64,000 bases of DNA, from the NCBI GenBank assembly GCA_964036295.1, contig OZ038467.1, forward strand, positions 749,501 to 813,500. Direction: 5' to 3'. Both the position numbers and the translations under genes were made by a program. Below the pieces are notes generated by a model, which saw only the letters and a list, made by a program, of their open reading frames with translations, was not told the origin of the DNA and ran no database searches. Below, piece by piece: positions 1-10,914 of the stretch. Source of the stretch: Plumapathes pennacea. Lineage: Eukaryota > Cnidaria > Anthozoa > Antipatharia > Myriopathidae. Each line of letters opens with the position of its first letter. Position 1 is the first letter of the stretch.

Positions 1-110
1 GGAGCTCAGGGTGGGTACACATATATGTACCACTTACCATCATCACAACACTGCTGGCTATTGAAATGTTGGTTTGGACCATGTGTGATTAAATAATATT
101 GGTATTACTG

Positions 111-445
111 TATTTTATTATATAGACATGAGTGTTTTACTGGAAAATATACTGTGCGTAAATTCCATACGAAACTACATCCGGGACCCGAGTGGCGTAT
201 TTTCCATATCCTCACTAGTGAGGATATCGTTGGAATCATTTCCAGCTTTTGCACGGTTGTTTGTGCAATTTCTCGTAAAACACTCGTGTCTAATATAATA
301 AAAAAAAAATTACATGGTGGCTTGAGGATATGGATTTTATTTTCTCGTGGTAAAAACAATATTTTACTCACTCGCAAAGCGCTCGTTCGTAAAATATTGT
401 TTTTACCACTCGAAAATAAAATTCGTATCTTCACGCCACATACAC
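111..445. repeat. Dispersed non-coding repeat, copy 1
   Basis: About 330 bp starting near TTTTATTATATAGACATGAG, closely similar to 1922-2249 in the same orientation. It contains short palindromes such as CTCACTAGTGAG and a pair of inverted AAAACAATATTTTAC stretches. It lies upstream of the first visible RAD9 exon. It looks like a MITE-type element, but the termini are not clear. Confidence 0.7.
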
Positions 446-546
446 ACAAGCGTTGCTGATCTTAATGATATTATCAAGGGTTGTTGTAAGTTGAACATTG
501 TTTTATCATCAGTTACCAATGAATTTGAAATCTCTTGTGCTCCCAG

Positions 547-3500
547 GGAATCCTGTCGTTTGCAGAGTATGTCAACCAGCCCATAAACCTTCACTTTGAA
601 ACGGGAGGAAAGTATGTTATGAACATGATTATTTATTTTACTACTGTAGGCATGGAATTTGTTTATTTTACTAAACTGTAGGCATGGAATTTGTTTATTT
701 TACTAAACTGTAGGCATGGAATTTGTTTATTTTACTACACTGTAGGCATGGAATTTGCCTGTACTGATTTAAACTAATCACTGATATACTGCAGGACTAT
801 ACTCTGGGCCCGGTTTTTTGAAGGTTGATTATGTTAATCCAAGATTAACTAAATTAATTCTCTCGACCTCTCTGCCAATATACTGCTTGGTTTTGTTCAA
901 AGATGGATTAGAAAGTTTGTTCCAGTTTAAAACATTATCAAGAAAGTCATTGTGAACGAAAATTTCACGTTTTCAGGCTTATAATAAATGACAAGAAAGT
1001 TTAGACCTAATCCAGGATTAGCTTGATTGTGCTTTGAAAAACCGGGCCCTGATGTTTGGTTCAGATGTGGTACAGACTAATTTATCACATTGTAACACTG
1101 TAATGTACTCACTGCAGTTTCAAAAATTGTCCAGTATTTGGAATTCCCAGAAAATAACTAGCCATTGTCCACGGAGAAGGATTTTTCCAACATTAGGACC
1201 TTTCTGCAGGCCCCTTGTGTTCAGCATGGATGCGGACCCCACATATGACGCAGACTTTGTCTTAGCAACACTAGCTGAGCAGCAGCAGCAGCAGCAGGCT
1301 TCATCCCAGGCTGCCTCACAGATGTCCACAGAACCTGTTACAAACAAACCCACTGCAAGGAGAGGAAAAGCCAAGCAGACTAACAGGTCAGACAGATCCT
1401 GCACTAACAGGTTAGATAGGTCAGGCAGGTCAGACAGGTCTGACTAGATAACAGGTCAGAGTAAGATAATAGGCCAGACAGGTCTAACTAATGGATCAGA
1501 CAGATAACAGGTTAAACAGGTCTGACTAACAGGTTTATAGACAGGTCAGACTGACAGATCAGACTAACAGGTTAGACCCTGTCATGGAGCAGTTTCTGGT
1601 TACTTGATATGCTACCAAAATAGTAAACAGTACTAAAGAGACTTAGCTGTCTCCACCATACCACTCTACACAGCACTCAAGGTAGTGCTGCAGCTGTTAA
1701 AAAGAGCAAGAAAATGGACAAGAATGAGGGGCAAGAAGCAATGGTGAAGCAGAAAGAAGAGGCCAAAACAAGTGTCTCACAGAGACAAAACTCCCACTCA
1801 CAGCAGCAGCATACTTCATCAGTAGACAACAACATGGCAGCAACAGGAAGCGGCAGATCTGTGGAGAGAAAGGCAGGAAACCCATCTGAAAGGCCAAGGT
1901 TGGGGACCTATGACATATTAACTTTTATTATATAGACATGAGTGTTTTACTGGAAAATATACCGTGCGTAAAATCCATACGAAACTACATCCAGGACATG
2001 AGTGGTGTATTTTCCAAATCCTCACTAGTGAGGATATTGTTGGTATCATTTCCCGCTTTGCACGGTTGTTTGTGCAATTTCTTGTAAAACACTTGTGTCT
2101 GATATAATAAAAAGAAAATTACATGGCGGCTTGAAGATATGGATTTTATTTTCTCATGGTAAAAACAATATTTTACTCACTCGCGAAGCGCTTGTTCCTA
2201 AAATATTGTTTTTACCACTCGAAAATAAAATTCATATCTCACGCCACCGTGTAATATCCTCTATATAGACCATACCTTGGGCAGCCTTATTTATCATAAA
2301 ATTATTGATATTATACAGAACATCCTGATTTAAGACCTAATCCAGGTTTGATATCTGTCTCTCATAGGACCCTTGATACCAAAACAAGTGCTGCTGATAT
2401 CGATGATTTCTTTGGTGATTCTTTCCCTTATCAAGGTATTAAAAGTTTACATGTTTTACCCTGTTAGTTGTATACTGATTGATCCAAATTTTAAAGTTGT
2501 TTACTCCTTACTTTTCAGATCTGTTCATCAAAAAGGACAATAAAGATTTGTCAGCAATTCCTGAGAACAGCCTAGAGAGCAGGGAGACCTCCCAGTATCC
2601 ACTGATTAAGCTACTACAGTGTAGACGTAATATACCCTTTTGTATTATCAAGTTTAGAAAAGTTTAGAAAACTTGAGTCTATAGATTGAGAGGAAGTCCC
2701 AGAAGTAGCAAACAGAATGGAATAACACTAGAGCAGACTCACAAAAAGAAGACAGTGTCCTAATCATCTGCAAGACTGGGTTTTCCTTAACAGTTTCAAG
2801 GAACAGGAGTGCACACCCAATTGACACCCCGCCTAGTTCTGTCACAGGCAAGTATGTCTTAGATTTTATGACTGTACACATGCACAAGCAAACTACAGGT
2901 GTATGGGCCTGGCCTATTAAGTTAAACTCCCCAGCAATAGTTTGTTCTCAAGGTGTGTCAGTGATGCCTGAACGCATTATGAAACATGTCATGATGTTTG
3001 TGCTTTGTTTCATCAGATGTGTCCTTCATGAAGAATGTAGACATGGTAAGTCAAAAGTTTCTTTTTCAATTTCATAAAATAATGCCAAAAGACCTGAGAG
3101 CATACTTGTTTTGTGCAGAATCCCGTGATATGGCACATCATAGCTATTCATAAGCAGTGTCCCCTCCTCCAGGACCATGCATATGTAGAATTATTTTGTA
3201 TTATAAATGGTCTATTATAAAATTACTGTACATTGTACAACAACTCATGTATGTCCAGAAAGTCACTCAAACTGGTTCATCCAGTGCAACTGTAAACATT
3301 GGCACTACAGAATATATGATGTATTGTATGTACACCGTAAGCACATACATACAGTAATGTGATACATGGCCAGTGCTGTACACTGCTTTGGCCTAAAGTC
3401 CATCATTTTATGTTTGTCAGCCATCTTTGGGTGACAGTTGTGCCAGCCCTGGAAATGTTGACCAACGGTCCAAGCAAAGGGAGCTGGCAGAGAGCATGAT

Positions 3501-3986
3501 AGAGTGTATGGATGACGACGAAGATGAATTTGTACCTTCAACCCCTCCAAGCAAGAAGGTACACTGTGAAAAGCAGACTAGTTTTAGTAAAGTACAGTTT
3601 CAGAATTTTATAACATTACTGTACTGTAGATTTGAAACTCCCCCGGTCTGTGTTGTGAATGATTCTCTCGGCTCAGACCAGGGTTCTAATTCATTGAAGG
3701 AAGAGAACTAAACAGCAGCAGTTACTATCCAGTACAAGTTTTCTGTCATTTTGGGAGCTCCAGAATTCCATAAATTGTGGAGTGACTTCTTGTCTGTCTT
3801 TTTCTCTGCAGTTCAAGTCCATGTTTTTCAGTTCTGTACCAGCTAACAAGATTGAAGTAGGTGCTATTAGTATTTCAACTAATGATAATAGACATGTTTC
3901 ACCACCAGTAACATTGTTTCTTTTTTGTTTAGGTGAGAGATCAAGGTGTTGTACTGGCAGCAGATACTGATGACGAGTCTGATTAG
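547..3986 (+). CDS. RAD9: RAD9 checkpoint clamp subunit, C-terminal half (5' exons lie outside the window)
   Basis: Exons: 547-611, 1210-1386, 1686-1898, 2368-2435, 2519-2626, 2794-2847, 3017-3045, 3421-3558, 3812-3856, 3933-3986. Together they give 316 residues plus a TAG stop, and all phases agree. RAD9 pairs with HUS1 and RAD1 in the 9-1-1 DNA-damage clamp. The call rests on family motifs seen in order: GILSFAEY...LHFETGGK, then PLVFSMD...FVLATL (end of the second PCNA-like domain), then an acidic Ser/Gln-rich tail with DDFFGDSF, and finally FVPSTPPSKKFKSMFF near the C-terminus, which matches the TPPPKKFRSLFF stretch of vertebrate RAD9A. Exon 2 has a short (CAG)n giving six Gln. The tail ends in DTDDESD, an acidic end as expected for the TOPBP1-binding tail. 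The donor after 2847 is GC. The junction 1386/1686 is the least certain because both splice sites are weak. The rest is strongly supported. Confidence 0.88.
644..757. repeat. 32-bp minisatellite in RAD9 intron
   Basis: Four tandem units begin CTGTAGGCATGGAATTTG, spaced about 32 bp, directly after the exon at 547-611. Confidence 0.9.
806..1049. mobile_element. MITE with GGGCCCGGTT termini in RAD9 intron
   Basis: A 244-bp element starts GGGCCCGGTTTTTTGAA and ends TTTGAAAAACCGGGCCC, so the ends are inverted repeats. Internally it has further inverted AATCCAAGATTA / TAATCCAGGATTA stretches. It has no coding capacity. Non-autonomous DNA element. Confidence 0.75.
1387..1600. repeat. Degenerate minisatellite (AACAGGTCAGAC-type) in RAD9 intron
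   Basis: Many imperfect repeats of AGGTCAGACAGG / CTAACAGGTTAGA fill the intron directly after the exon ending at 1386. Because the repeat itself contains CAG|GT, the exact exon end is ambiguous. Confidence 0.7.
1922..2249. repeat. Dispersed non-coding repeat, copy 2
   Basis: Second copy of the 111-445 repeat, same orientation, inside the RAD9 intron between the exons ending at 1898 and starting at 2368. The two copies differ by scattered substitutions and small indels. Confidence 0.7.
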
Positions 3987-4011
3987 GTGTTATTTGACAC
4001 AGGTCAGCGGT

Positions 4012-4142
4012 CAAAACAATCATGTGACACAAGGGCATGATGAAAACAATCATGTGACACAGGGCATAATGAAAACAATCATGTGACACAGGGCATGATG
4101 AAAACAATCATGTGACACAGGATGATAAAAACAATCGTGTGA
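4012..4142. repeat. About 30-bp minisatellite downstream of RAD9
   Basis: Five tandem units of AAAACAATCATGTGACAC followed by AGGGCATGATG, just after the RAD9 stop codon and probably within its 3' UTR. Confidence 0.9.
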
Positions 4143-4434
4143 CTGGGACTTGCTCAGCATGCTCTGTTAGAACTGGCTAGTGAGTCATGGCAAAAGCAGG
4201 CTGTCAAGATGTTTTTATCACTCCCTGATGAGATGCCTACCTTACAGAAGAATGAAATAACCGTAACTCAAGGCTAGATCTCTGTGTTATTTTAGTGTTT
4301 GCATACATCGAATGCTTCCCTCCTTCTGCTCTGATTTGACTCCTAAAATATAATGGCTTAAACTCTCCCGACCAGAGTGATCATGTGGTGAGAATTGGTG
4401 TTTGAAGCTTTCATGCAAAGAAAATCCAACACCT

Positions 4435-4440
4435 AATAAA
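4435..4440 (+). promoter_or_regulatory. Candidate poly(A) signal of RAD9
   Basis: AATAAA about 450 bp after the RAD9 stop. It is the clearest hexamer on the + strand downstream; another sits at about 4677. Confidence 0.35.
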
Positions 4441-5763
4441 TATTAATGCTCCATATAACATATGCCAAATAATACTTCCATGGAGTACACTTTGGGAAAC
4501 CCTTTTTTTCCACTTCATGACTTCATCAGACAGATCTGAGAGCTAAAAACACTTGCAAAAGCATGGTAATAATTACCATTTTATTGTAGTTGGCCCAAGC
4601 AATTGATAGACAAATATTATACACCTTTAAAAACAGTGTACCAAGTTATGTTAGGCTTTGAAGCTGTTGGTCTTAAAATAAACCTGTATTTGTACAATAA
4701 CTTCTTTCATTCTTGTGTACACTTTCATTAAACAAAATATATTACCACCACTTGTCCCAATTCATTTTACGTTTAATTTAGAACAACATTTTTCTCCTAA
4801 AACAAGCTGGGGTACATACGGTTTAATGGCTTCAGTAATATCGTTGCCAATAAAGTGGCATGTTCCCCTGACAGAATTTATGGTAGAATTGTATCAGTCC
4901 GTAACTCCTATTTAAAACAGGGCATGATTATGAAATCATGGATGGCTAACAGTTGAGTAATTTGTAATTTAGTTATAAACACATGTACATGCTGATAACA
5001 TTTTCTTTGTTATCTGGAAAATCGGTTTGCAATAATGGGTTATTCTTGTATTTCACTGAGACAGCTGTGTACAATATAATGCTGCAGATATATCAATAAC
5101 AAAATAATATTGTGGGAATAGCTCTTGGTCTTTACACATATTCACATCCCTTAAGGCGCTGTTACACTATGCAATTTTCTCAGCAACTTGTTTCGCAACG
5201 GTTGAAAAAGTATTGTTGTACTGTAGTTGCGGAGGTAGGGTGTTACACTGTGCAACGCGATCTCAGCAACTTGCAACGTTTGATGTCAAGGAAAGTTTGG
5301 AAAAAAAATTGTGATTGGCGCACTGCAAATTCCAGACATCAACATGGTGGAATTTGAATAATTATAAAGAAGGCGCACATGCACTCTTGATCGAGCCAAG
5401 GCAAAAATTGCGAGACAGGTTGCTGGAGGGGTGTTACACTGTGCAATGGTGTTGCAAGTTGCTGTAACGCATTGCAAAAAGTAGAACTGAGTTCTACTTC
5501 ATGCAACAAAAAATGTTGAGACACAAGTCCTGTTACACTGTGCAATTCTTCAGCAACTTGTCTCGCAACGTTGCTGAGAAACAGGGCCTTTATGTTGGTA
5601 CATGAATCTTACACTTAACACATATTTTCTGAGGAAGCCTTTTTCATCGTTCACACTCATTCATAAGGTGACAGTTCACATTAAATATTTGAATGACAAC
5701 ACATTCAGGCCGGACACAGTTGTCACAAAATACCTGGCGTGACAGACAGTATTGGTCACGACA
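4441..5763. other. Intergenic between convergent RAD9 and tetraspanin
   Basis: No gene recognised. Open frames here are short and lack homology or splice logic. It holds the TGCAAC-rich repeat described separately at 5153-5590. Confidence 0.6.
5153..5590. repeat. TGCAAC-rich repetitive element
   Basis: Contains four spaced copies of GTTACACT(G/A)TGCAA together with CAGCAACTTG and TTGCAACG words in both orientations. The first and last copies are followed by the same TCAGCAACTTG...CGCAACG segment. Similar in style to the hairpin-rich elements at 18014-18522 and 38954-39272. Probably a MITE; the termini are not precise. Confidence 0.6.
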
Positions 5764-6588
5764 TCACAAGTCCCGCACAACAAGTCGAATCCGATCGCCA
5801 TCCTCGAAAAAGTACGAGTGTTTTATCGCTCGTCTGAGACAGCAAACAAACAAAATGGCCATCACTTGCAAACCCAAAACCAGAACTCCCAAAGCAATCG
5901 ACAGAGACAAGTTGCGAGAAAAGTACGCCTTCAACCTGATGCAACCTTCCGTGTAGATGAATCTGTCAGCGGGCTTACTGTCCGTGTCCAAATCATCGCC
6001 ACAATTGTTCATCTGAGTTGTGTTTTTGAGGCAGCAGGACCTTGGGACGTTATTCTGCCATTGCTCCACGCTCTTGTTTTGTTGTTTCGCGTTCCAGTCC
6101 GAGTTGAACCAGTCCTTGTAGTTTTTCATCCCGCAGCAATGGTATTTCTTCTGCACTTTGTCGATCAGCTCCTTCATGTCTTTATCCTGTTCGTAATGTT
6201 TCAGAATGTTCTTAAGGAAGCTCTGCAAAAATCCTTCAACGTTGAAGTGGGTAAAGTATATCCAGAAGCCCAGGACAAGTTCGACAATCATGAGGACCAC
6301 CATTATGTAAGAGAATACCTTGAGGGTGTAGTAATTCTCCCTCCACGCTCCGATAAATCCCGCAAAACCGACGAGAGCGATAACTGTACCAACCGCAATG
6401 AGGATCGCCGTGGCAGACGTAAAGCCAGCTTCGGTAATGTCTCTCAGTTCGCCATACAGGATTTCACCAAGTCCGCCAATAACTATAAGACCAACACCAC
6501 TTAACCAAAACAGGAAATTGAAGAGAAGCATTAGGTATTTGATGCAACGCATCTTCCCCCGTATTCGAGACTTCATTCTGGAGCTCAA
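5764..6588 (-). CDS. Tetraspanin, intronless
   Basis: 274 residues in one open frame. Tetraspanins are four-pass membrane organisers that gather integrins, Ig proteins and receptors into membrane microdomains. Hydrophobic helices lie at about residues 19-42, 58-80, 92-112 and 228-250. The large extracellular loop carries CCG (151-153), PRSCC (182-186), C196 and C216 in EGC, the six-cysteine pattern of the family. Juxtamembrane cysteines at 14 and 249-250 could be palmitoylated. An in-frame Met at 13 (MRCIKYL) resembles the usual family start better than Met1, so the true start may be there. The lack of introns in an intron-rich region may point to retroposition. CD63/CD9-type subfamily cannot be assigned by eye. 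Confidence 0.93.
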   Translation of the reverse strand: MSSRMKSRIRGKMRCIKYLMLLFNFLFWLSGVGLIVIGGLGEILYGELRDITEAGFTSATAILIAVGTVIALVGFAGFIGAWRENYYTLKVFSYIMVVLMIVELVLGFWIYFTHFNVEGFLQSFLKNILKHYEQDKDMKELIDKVQKKYHCCGMKNYKDWFNSDWNAKQQNKSVEQWQNNVPRSCCLKNTTQMNNCGDDLDTDSKPADRFIYTEGCIRLKAYFSRNLSLSIALGVLVLGLQVMAILFVCCLRRAIKHSYFFEDGDRIRLVVRDL

Positions 6589-7209
6589 TTATGCGACAAG
6601 AAAAGAACGTCAAAGTCCAAACACCGTTTCGCAAGAACGTTTACATATTGGCAAATTATTAACCGATTATTTCCGGCCGGACAAAGGGAGTGGGTGGGGG
6701 TGGGGAATATTTCCTGTGTAGGGTAGAGTAGGGCAGTTTCAGGGTCAAAGTCAAACAATTTGAGCGGTCTTGAACACTGTGGCGAAACGAAAAAATTATC
6801 TTACCACAGGGCCCAATCTTGTGTGTTTCAATTAGAATTTTTTGCTATATCTTGTTCTGTGTGTCATTTATCCCTCTTTGCTTGTCAGGCCTCTTGTGCT
6901 GCTTTGGGGCCAATCTCAATGTTTCACCCAGTGGTGTTTCCCAAAATTGGCCCCAAAACAGTGCAAGAGGTATTCTCCTACATGCATTATGCCAGAGGAA
7001 GTTTTGAGGAAATTCCTGAACACTATTCTAACCATTCATGAAAAGGATTTTGGATAAACTTTCGAAGTTTATTAGTTATAGCTTTTTAGTAAAGAGTCTT
7101 GCCAGCTTAGGTCACTCAGTTTCATGCCAGAATCTGGTGGGTGTCTGAAAATATTAACTAGTGTTCACACAATATTACTCTTTAATCACTGGGCTAAACC
7201 ATGCTTGGC
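6589..7209. other. Intergenic, nothing recognised
   Basis: Between the tetraspanin start and the 3' end of the ChaN-like gene. It should contain the tetraspanin promoter. Several overlapping + strand open frames of 62-107 codons lack domain character or splice context. Confidence 0.5.
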
Positions 7210-7219
7210 TTTATTTATT
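7210..7219 (-). promoter_or_regulatory. Poly(A) signals overlapping the ChaN-like stop codon
   Basis: Read on the minus strand this is AATAAATAAA. The TAA stop lies inside the tandem hexamers, implying a very short 3' UTR if they are used. Confidence 0.5.
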
Positions 7220-8870
7220 CAAATGCATACTGAAAGATGGAGTCCGCTACATCATGTTCCAGTGCATCATCCACACCACGTGATGTCACTACATAGACTG
7301 GAACTTCAGTCGATATCCTTTCAGGAATTCCAAACTTAAAATCCAAATGTCCAGAGCCACAGATTCCGAGTATTCGGCTTTTGTCATATGTGTCTGTTAA
7401 ATCCATCACAGTTCTGGCAAAGAAGCTGTCTCTTAAAACTTGTGCAGGGAATATTCTGCGGTACTTATCAACAATCTTGTCAACATTGCCACTTATTAGA
7501 CCTTGGAAATAGTTGTAGTGATCTTCAGAGCCATCTATGTAGAACTCAGAAGTGGGTCCTCCAAGTTGCTCAATTTTTTCTAGGGTTGCTTGTTTGCCCT
7601 CCTTGATTATTGCAGTGCACAGCTGCTTAGAAGCAAAACCTGCTACTGGTTTGACACCCATTTCTTTAGCAGCCTGCAATAAGTATCCATAATGGCCTTG
7701 AATTGCAAATCCTTCTGTGCCTTGGTATCTGTTGTCTAACTCTTCCAGGGACAGATCATCTGCTACATATGCATCCAAGAGTGACTGCTGTTCAAAGTTA
7801 AACATCTCCATCACCAGGATCACAGAGGGTGTGGTTTGCCCACCCTTCCCAGCATCCTGTTCAGCCTGGGTTACCATTCTTTCCAGAACACATAGTTGGG
7901 CTTTGAGAATTGGGGGTGTGTGATGATGTTCTCCAAACAAAACTAAAAAAAAATGAGACAGATAAAAGCACAGGCATCAGGTCACAACATACTTTCTTGG
8001 CAAATGGTTTGAACCCAGGAGTGTGAACAGTAGGTTGGTTGTGATCGTCCGGGTTAGAGTAGTCTCCAGAAAGACTGTTGTTGGTGACTGACGTTTCGAC
8101 TACCTGAGCGGAAGTCATCTTCAGAGTCAAGACTTTGACTCTGAAGATGACTTCCGCTCAGGTAGTCGAAACGTCAGTCACCAACAACAGTCTTTCTGGA
8201 GACTACTCTAACCCGGACGATCACAACCAACCTACATACTTTCTTCTTTCACTCCTCTGCTCTGTGGATTGGGTATGTGGATTGAGAAGCCCAACCAAGT
8301 GGCTGACAAAATGGACAATGTAACACTCATACATTGTATACATTTCTTGCACAACAAACAACAGAGCAGAGTTTAAAAATAAGGAGACAATTTTGACTGC
8401 AAATCCAAACAAAGCACCACAACGGCAGACCTATTTGTTCATTGGACTAAATCCCACAGCAACATCAATCCAAGAGTGCATGGCTAGACTGTGAAAAAGT
8501 CAATGATTTATGATCAGAGAACTGTGGGTAGAATCCATACCTACTCTGGCCAGCTTTGCTTGTGACATCACATGGTCAAATGACAATGTTTTCACTTGTG
8601 GATATTTGGTTGAAACGAACACCAGGGACTGTGACATCATTCTTAACTTCCTTCGAAGAACTGAGTCTATGTTTAATTCCCTTGCCTGATGAAACATCAA
8701 AAACAGAGCATTTTATATGAAAATAAAGACTAGAACTATGTGCTAGGTGACGCTTCCAGTTTTAGTCCTTTGTCACGGCGATTCAGGAGACGTACAAACT
8801 TCACACAAGACTTTAACCAAAGTTAGTAACTTACCAAACAATCTTCATGAAGACTGCGAATAAAATTCAT
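7215..8870 (-). CDS. ChaN/DUF399 domain protein (haem-binding uptake, Tiki superfamily)
   Basis: Three exons on the minus strand: 8870-8835, 8685-8541 and 7942-7215. They join in phase to 302 residues. The domain fills most of the protein: LARVVLFGEHHHTP forms across the second junction and carries the GExH metal-binding signature; then VMEMFNFEQQ, LRDSFFARTVMD and CGSGHLDFKFGIP occur in the family order. The ChaN/Tiki fold is known from bacterial haem/iron uptake proteins and metal-dependent proteases; the substrate here is unknown. There is no clear signal peptide; the N-terminus is short and hydrophilic. A competing donor 4 bp upstream of 8541 (GTAGGT) breaks the frame, so 8541 was chosen. 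An inverted-repeat element sits in intron 2. The poly(A) hexamer overlaps the stop codon. Confidence 0.85.
8030..8235. repeat. Near-perfect inverted repeat, 101-bp arms
   Basis: Arms 8030-8130 and 8135-8235 are reverse complements with only a 4-bp spacer. Both strands therefore show the same short open frame (MTLKMTSAQVVETS...). It lies in intron 2 of the ChaN-like gene and could fold into a long hairpin. From memory this stretch resembles the 3' part of a retroelement common in cnidarians; that link was not checked. Confidence 0.9.
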
Positions 8871-9220
8871 CTTGAAGGACCCAAGGAGAGGTTTTAAAAA
8901 ACCTTTTGGAAAATGCATGAATGTTTTGTTTCTTCGGTTCAGCAGCTGAGTAACCGCACCTTGTTTATTTCCCAGCATTCATATCGAAACGTTTTCTCTC
9001 GTTTATTATAGCTCTCACATTTCTTCCATTCGTTTCTTATTAATCTTTTTTTTTTTTTTTTTTTTGTCTTAGAATTTTTTATTTCCTTCTGTAGAGCTAT
9101 AGTAAGACCTTCAGTTATTTCCCTGATGAACGTTTCAGAGTGAAAGGCGACGTTGAGAAAGGGGATGGCGCGAAAGGGCTGGTTTTAAGCGATGATGAAC
9201 GACACGGAATATAATGTGGC
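8871..9220. other. Intergenic with poly-T tract
   Basis: Upstream of the ChaN-like gene and downstream of the LamG gene. A run of about 20 T occurs near 9046-9065. No gene recognised. Confidence 0.5.
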
Positions 9221-9226
9221 TTTATT
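9221..9226 (-). promoter_or_regulatory. Poly(A) signal of LamG gene
   Basis: AATAAA on the minus strand about 135 bp beyond the stop codon at 9359. Confidence 0.55.
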
Positions 9227-9358
9227 GATTGGATTTGAGTTCAATATATACCCCACGACTACAAACATTTTAAGGCTATGGTATTCACCATGTCACTAAA
9301 GAATCAAAACGTTCTATAATTGAAATGAACCAGGAAGTGCGTTGACGGCGTGACGTCA

Positions 9359-10798
9359 CTAGAAGCGATGATCCAGGTACAAACGTCGGATCTCCACGTC
9401 GTCCAAGACGTTGTTGTACAAACGGTACTCATCCAGCGTCCCAATGGTCTGCCATCCGTACAATGTTCCAAACGTCAGCGGCTGGTTGTTATCCACGCTT
9501 CCCGTCACGCTTGAGATGTCCACTTCTCGGCTCTGCTTTTTGCCGTTGATATAGAGACGGATTTTCTTGTTCTCTCGATCAAAGACGCACGCGTAGTGGG
9601 TCCACTTTCCAATCAGCTTCGCGTTCTCGAATCCGTTGTCATGGGTAAGAGTCACGTCAACCTTGTTATTTTGTTGGTCCCGGATGCAGACTCGAGTTCC
9701 CAGGGCTTTGTAACCGTGCCCGATCTCCCAGCCGGGTGTCCAACGTAGGCCGGTGCCTGGTCCAAAGAAACAACCGAAACCCTTCAGGACTGCAAACGTT
9801 GTGCGCGGGTAGGACACATCCTGGATTTTTGCCCAGCCTGCTACAACGAAACTGTGAACACCGAAGCTGATGCCGGCATACTGCGGGATAGTAATACGGC
9901 CTGCACTATTAAACTGACGACCGCGGGTAAACTTGGCTAATGTCGGGCTCGCTCCACTGGCCGTGCCGTGGTGTCCAAATCCAGAATCATCCGCGACCTC
10001 GTTCCCAGTCTGCTCGTCCATTTTCCAGTGGCCCACGAGATTTCTGCGCAGGCGGTCGTATCCCTGGGGACTGGATATCCAGTGTCCATTTGAGTTGCAC
10101 ACTATGTTCGCGTCAAACGAAGCCTCGTATCGCACGGTGCCAGGCCAACAGCCACTCTACAAATAAGAAAAACAAGAGGATGATTTGGTAAAGATTACAG
10201 AAATGATTACAGCAGCAAATAATAAACGCATATGTTAGAAAACCGCACAAGCCGAAACTCATAAAACTTGACCTTGACTGTAAGCCGGTTTTTCTGAATG
10301 GCAGTGAGCAAACTTGTAGTCCGACGATATGTGGTTATATTATTAGTTATAACTTGTATTTGTACTCCGACTGAGCTTAAACAGAGCGGCTAAGCCAACA
10401 CAGTTAACATAGAGAGGCACCGCAAGACCGCACTTGTAGCAGCAGATAGATAGAAATAGATAGATAGATAGATAGATAGAAACTTTATTAAGCACAGAAT
10501 TCAGAAATTTTACACTTATTTCCACAAAAAGCTGTGCATCTAAAGTACATAAAATAGACAAGGGGTCGAGTACTGTCACTTGTAGCCGTACTAGCCGCGC
10601 TGTTCATGTTCGTCTTACGTTTTACAAACTTCCATAGCGACCCCTTTTCTATTTCAGAAATGTAAAGTTTATCCTTTGAAGAGAGAGAGTAGGTGGTCGA
10701 CAGGCACCCTAATTTAAATTACGTACCTGAATTGCTTGACCTTCGATTTGTGCTGCGGCTAAAAGCCCGGCCCACATCGCGATAGTTAAACCAAGCAT
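9359..10798 (-). CDS. Secreted LamG/concanavalin-like lectin domain protein
   Basis: Two exons, 10798-10727 and 10156-9359, join in phase 0 to 289 residues. Exon 1 encodes a signal peptide (MLGLTIAMWAGLLAAA) with a donor GTACGT; exon 2 starts at SGCWPG. From about residue 60 there is a LamG-like jelly-roll domain: LVGHWKMDEQTGN...DSGFGHHG, then GRQFNSAGRI, SFVVAGWAK, WTHYACVFDRENKKIRLYINGK and TIGTLDEYRLYNNVL, the typical order for Laminin_G_3 domains. No membrane segment or second domain is seen, so the product is probably an extracellular binding protein. The ligand is unknown. The short Cys-containing module before the domain (C27, about C47) is unidentified. Confidence 0.88.
10440..10620. 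repeat. (TAGA)n tract and retroelement 3' tail in LamG intron
   Basis: A run of TAGA repeats (about 10444-10480) adjoins AAACTTTATTAAGCAC, which on the minus strand resembles the 3' end of a LINE or SINE with a tetranucleotide tail. A similar CAACTTTATTAAAG tail occurs at about 37000. Confidence 0.5.
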
Positions 10799-10908
10799 AG
10801 TCCCGTCAGCGTCGAACAAGCCGTGAGACTAAAAATGCAGGAACTTAAACTTCTGTATGTATATCTTAGAAATGGATGTAGCTCTGAGCGCTAACACAGT
10901 TTATAGGA

Positions 10909-10914
10909 TTTATA
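10909..10914 (-). promoter_or_regulatory. Candidate TATA box of LamG gene
   Basis: TATAAATCC on the minus strand, 111 bp upstream of the LamG start codon. Confidence 0.35.

Noticed and set aside
5752..6504. 250-codon + strand frame opposite the tetraspanin
   Set aside because: It is the antisense shadow of the tetraspanin gene; the minus strand carries the full family motif set.
8135..8323. Short + strand protein MTLKMTSAQ...
   Set aside because: The identical frame occurs on the other strand because of the inverted repeat; no homology or splice support as a gene.
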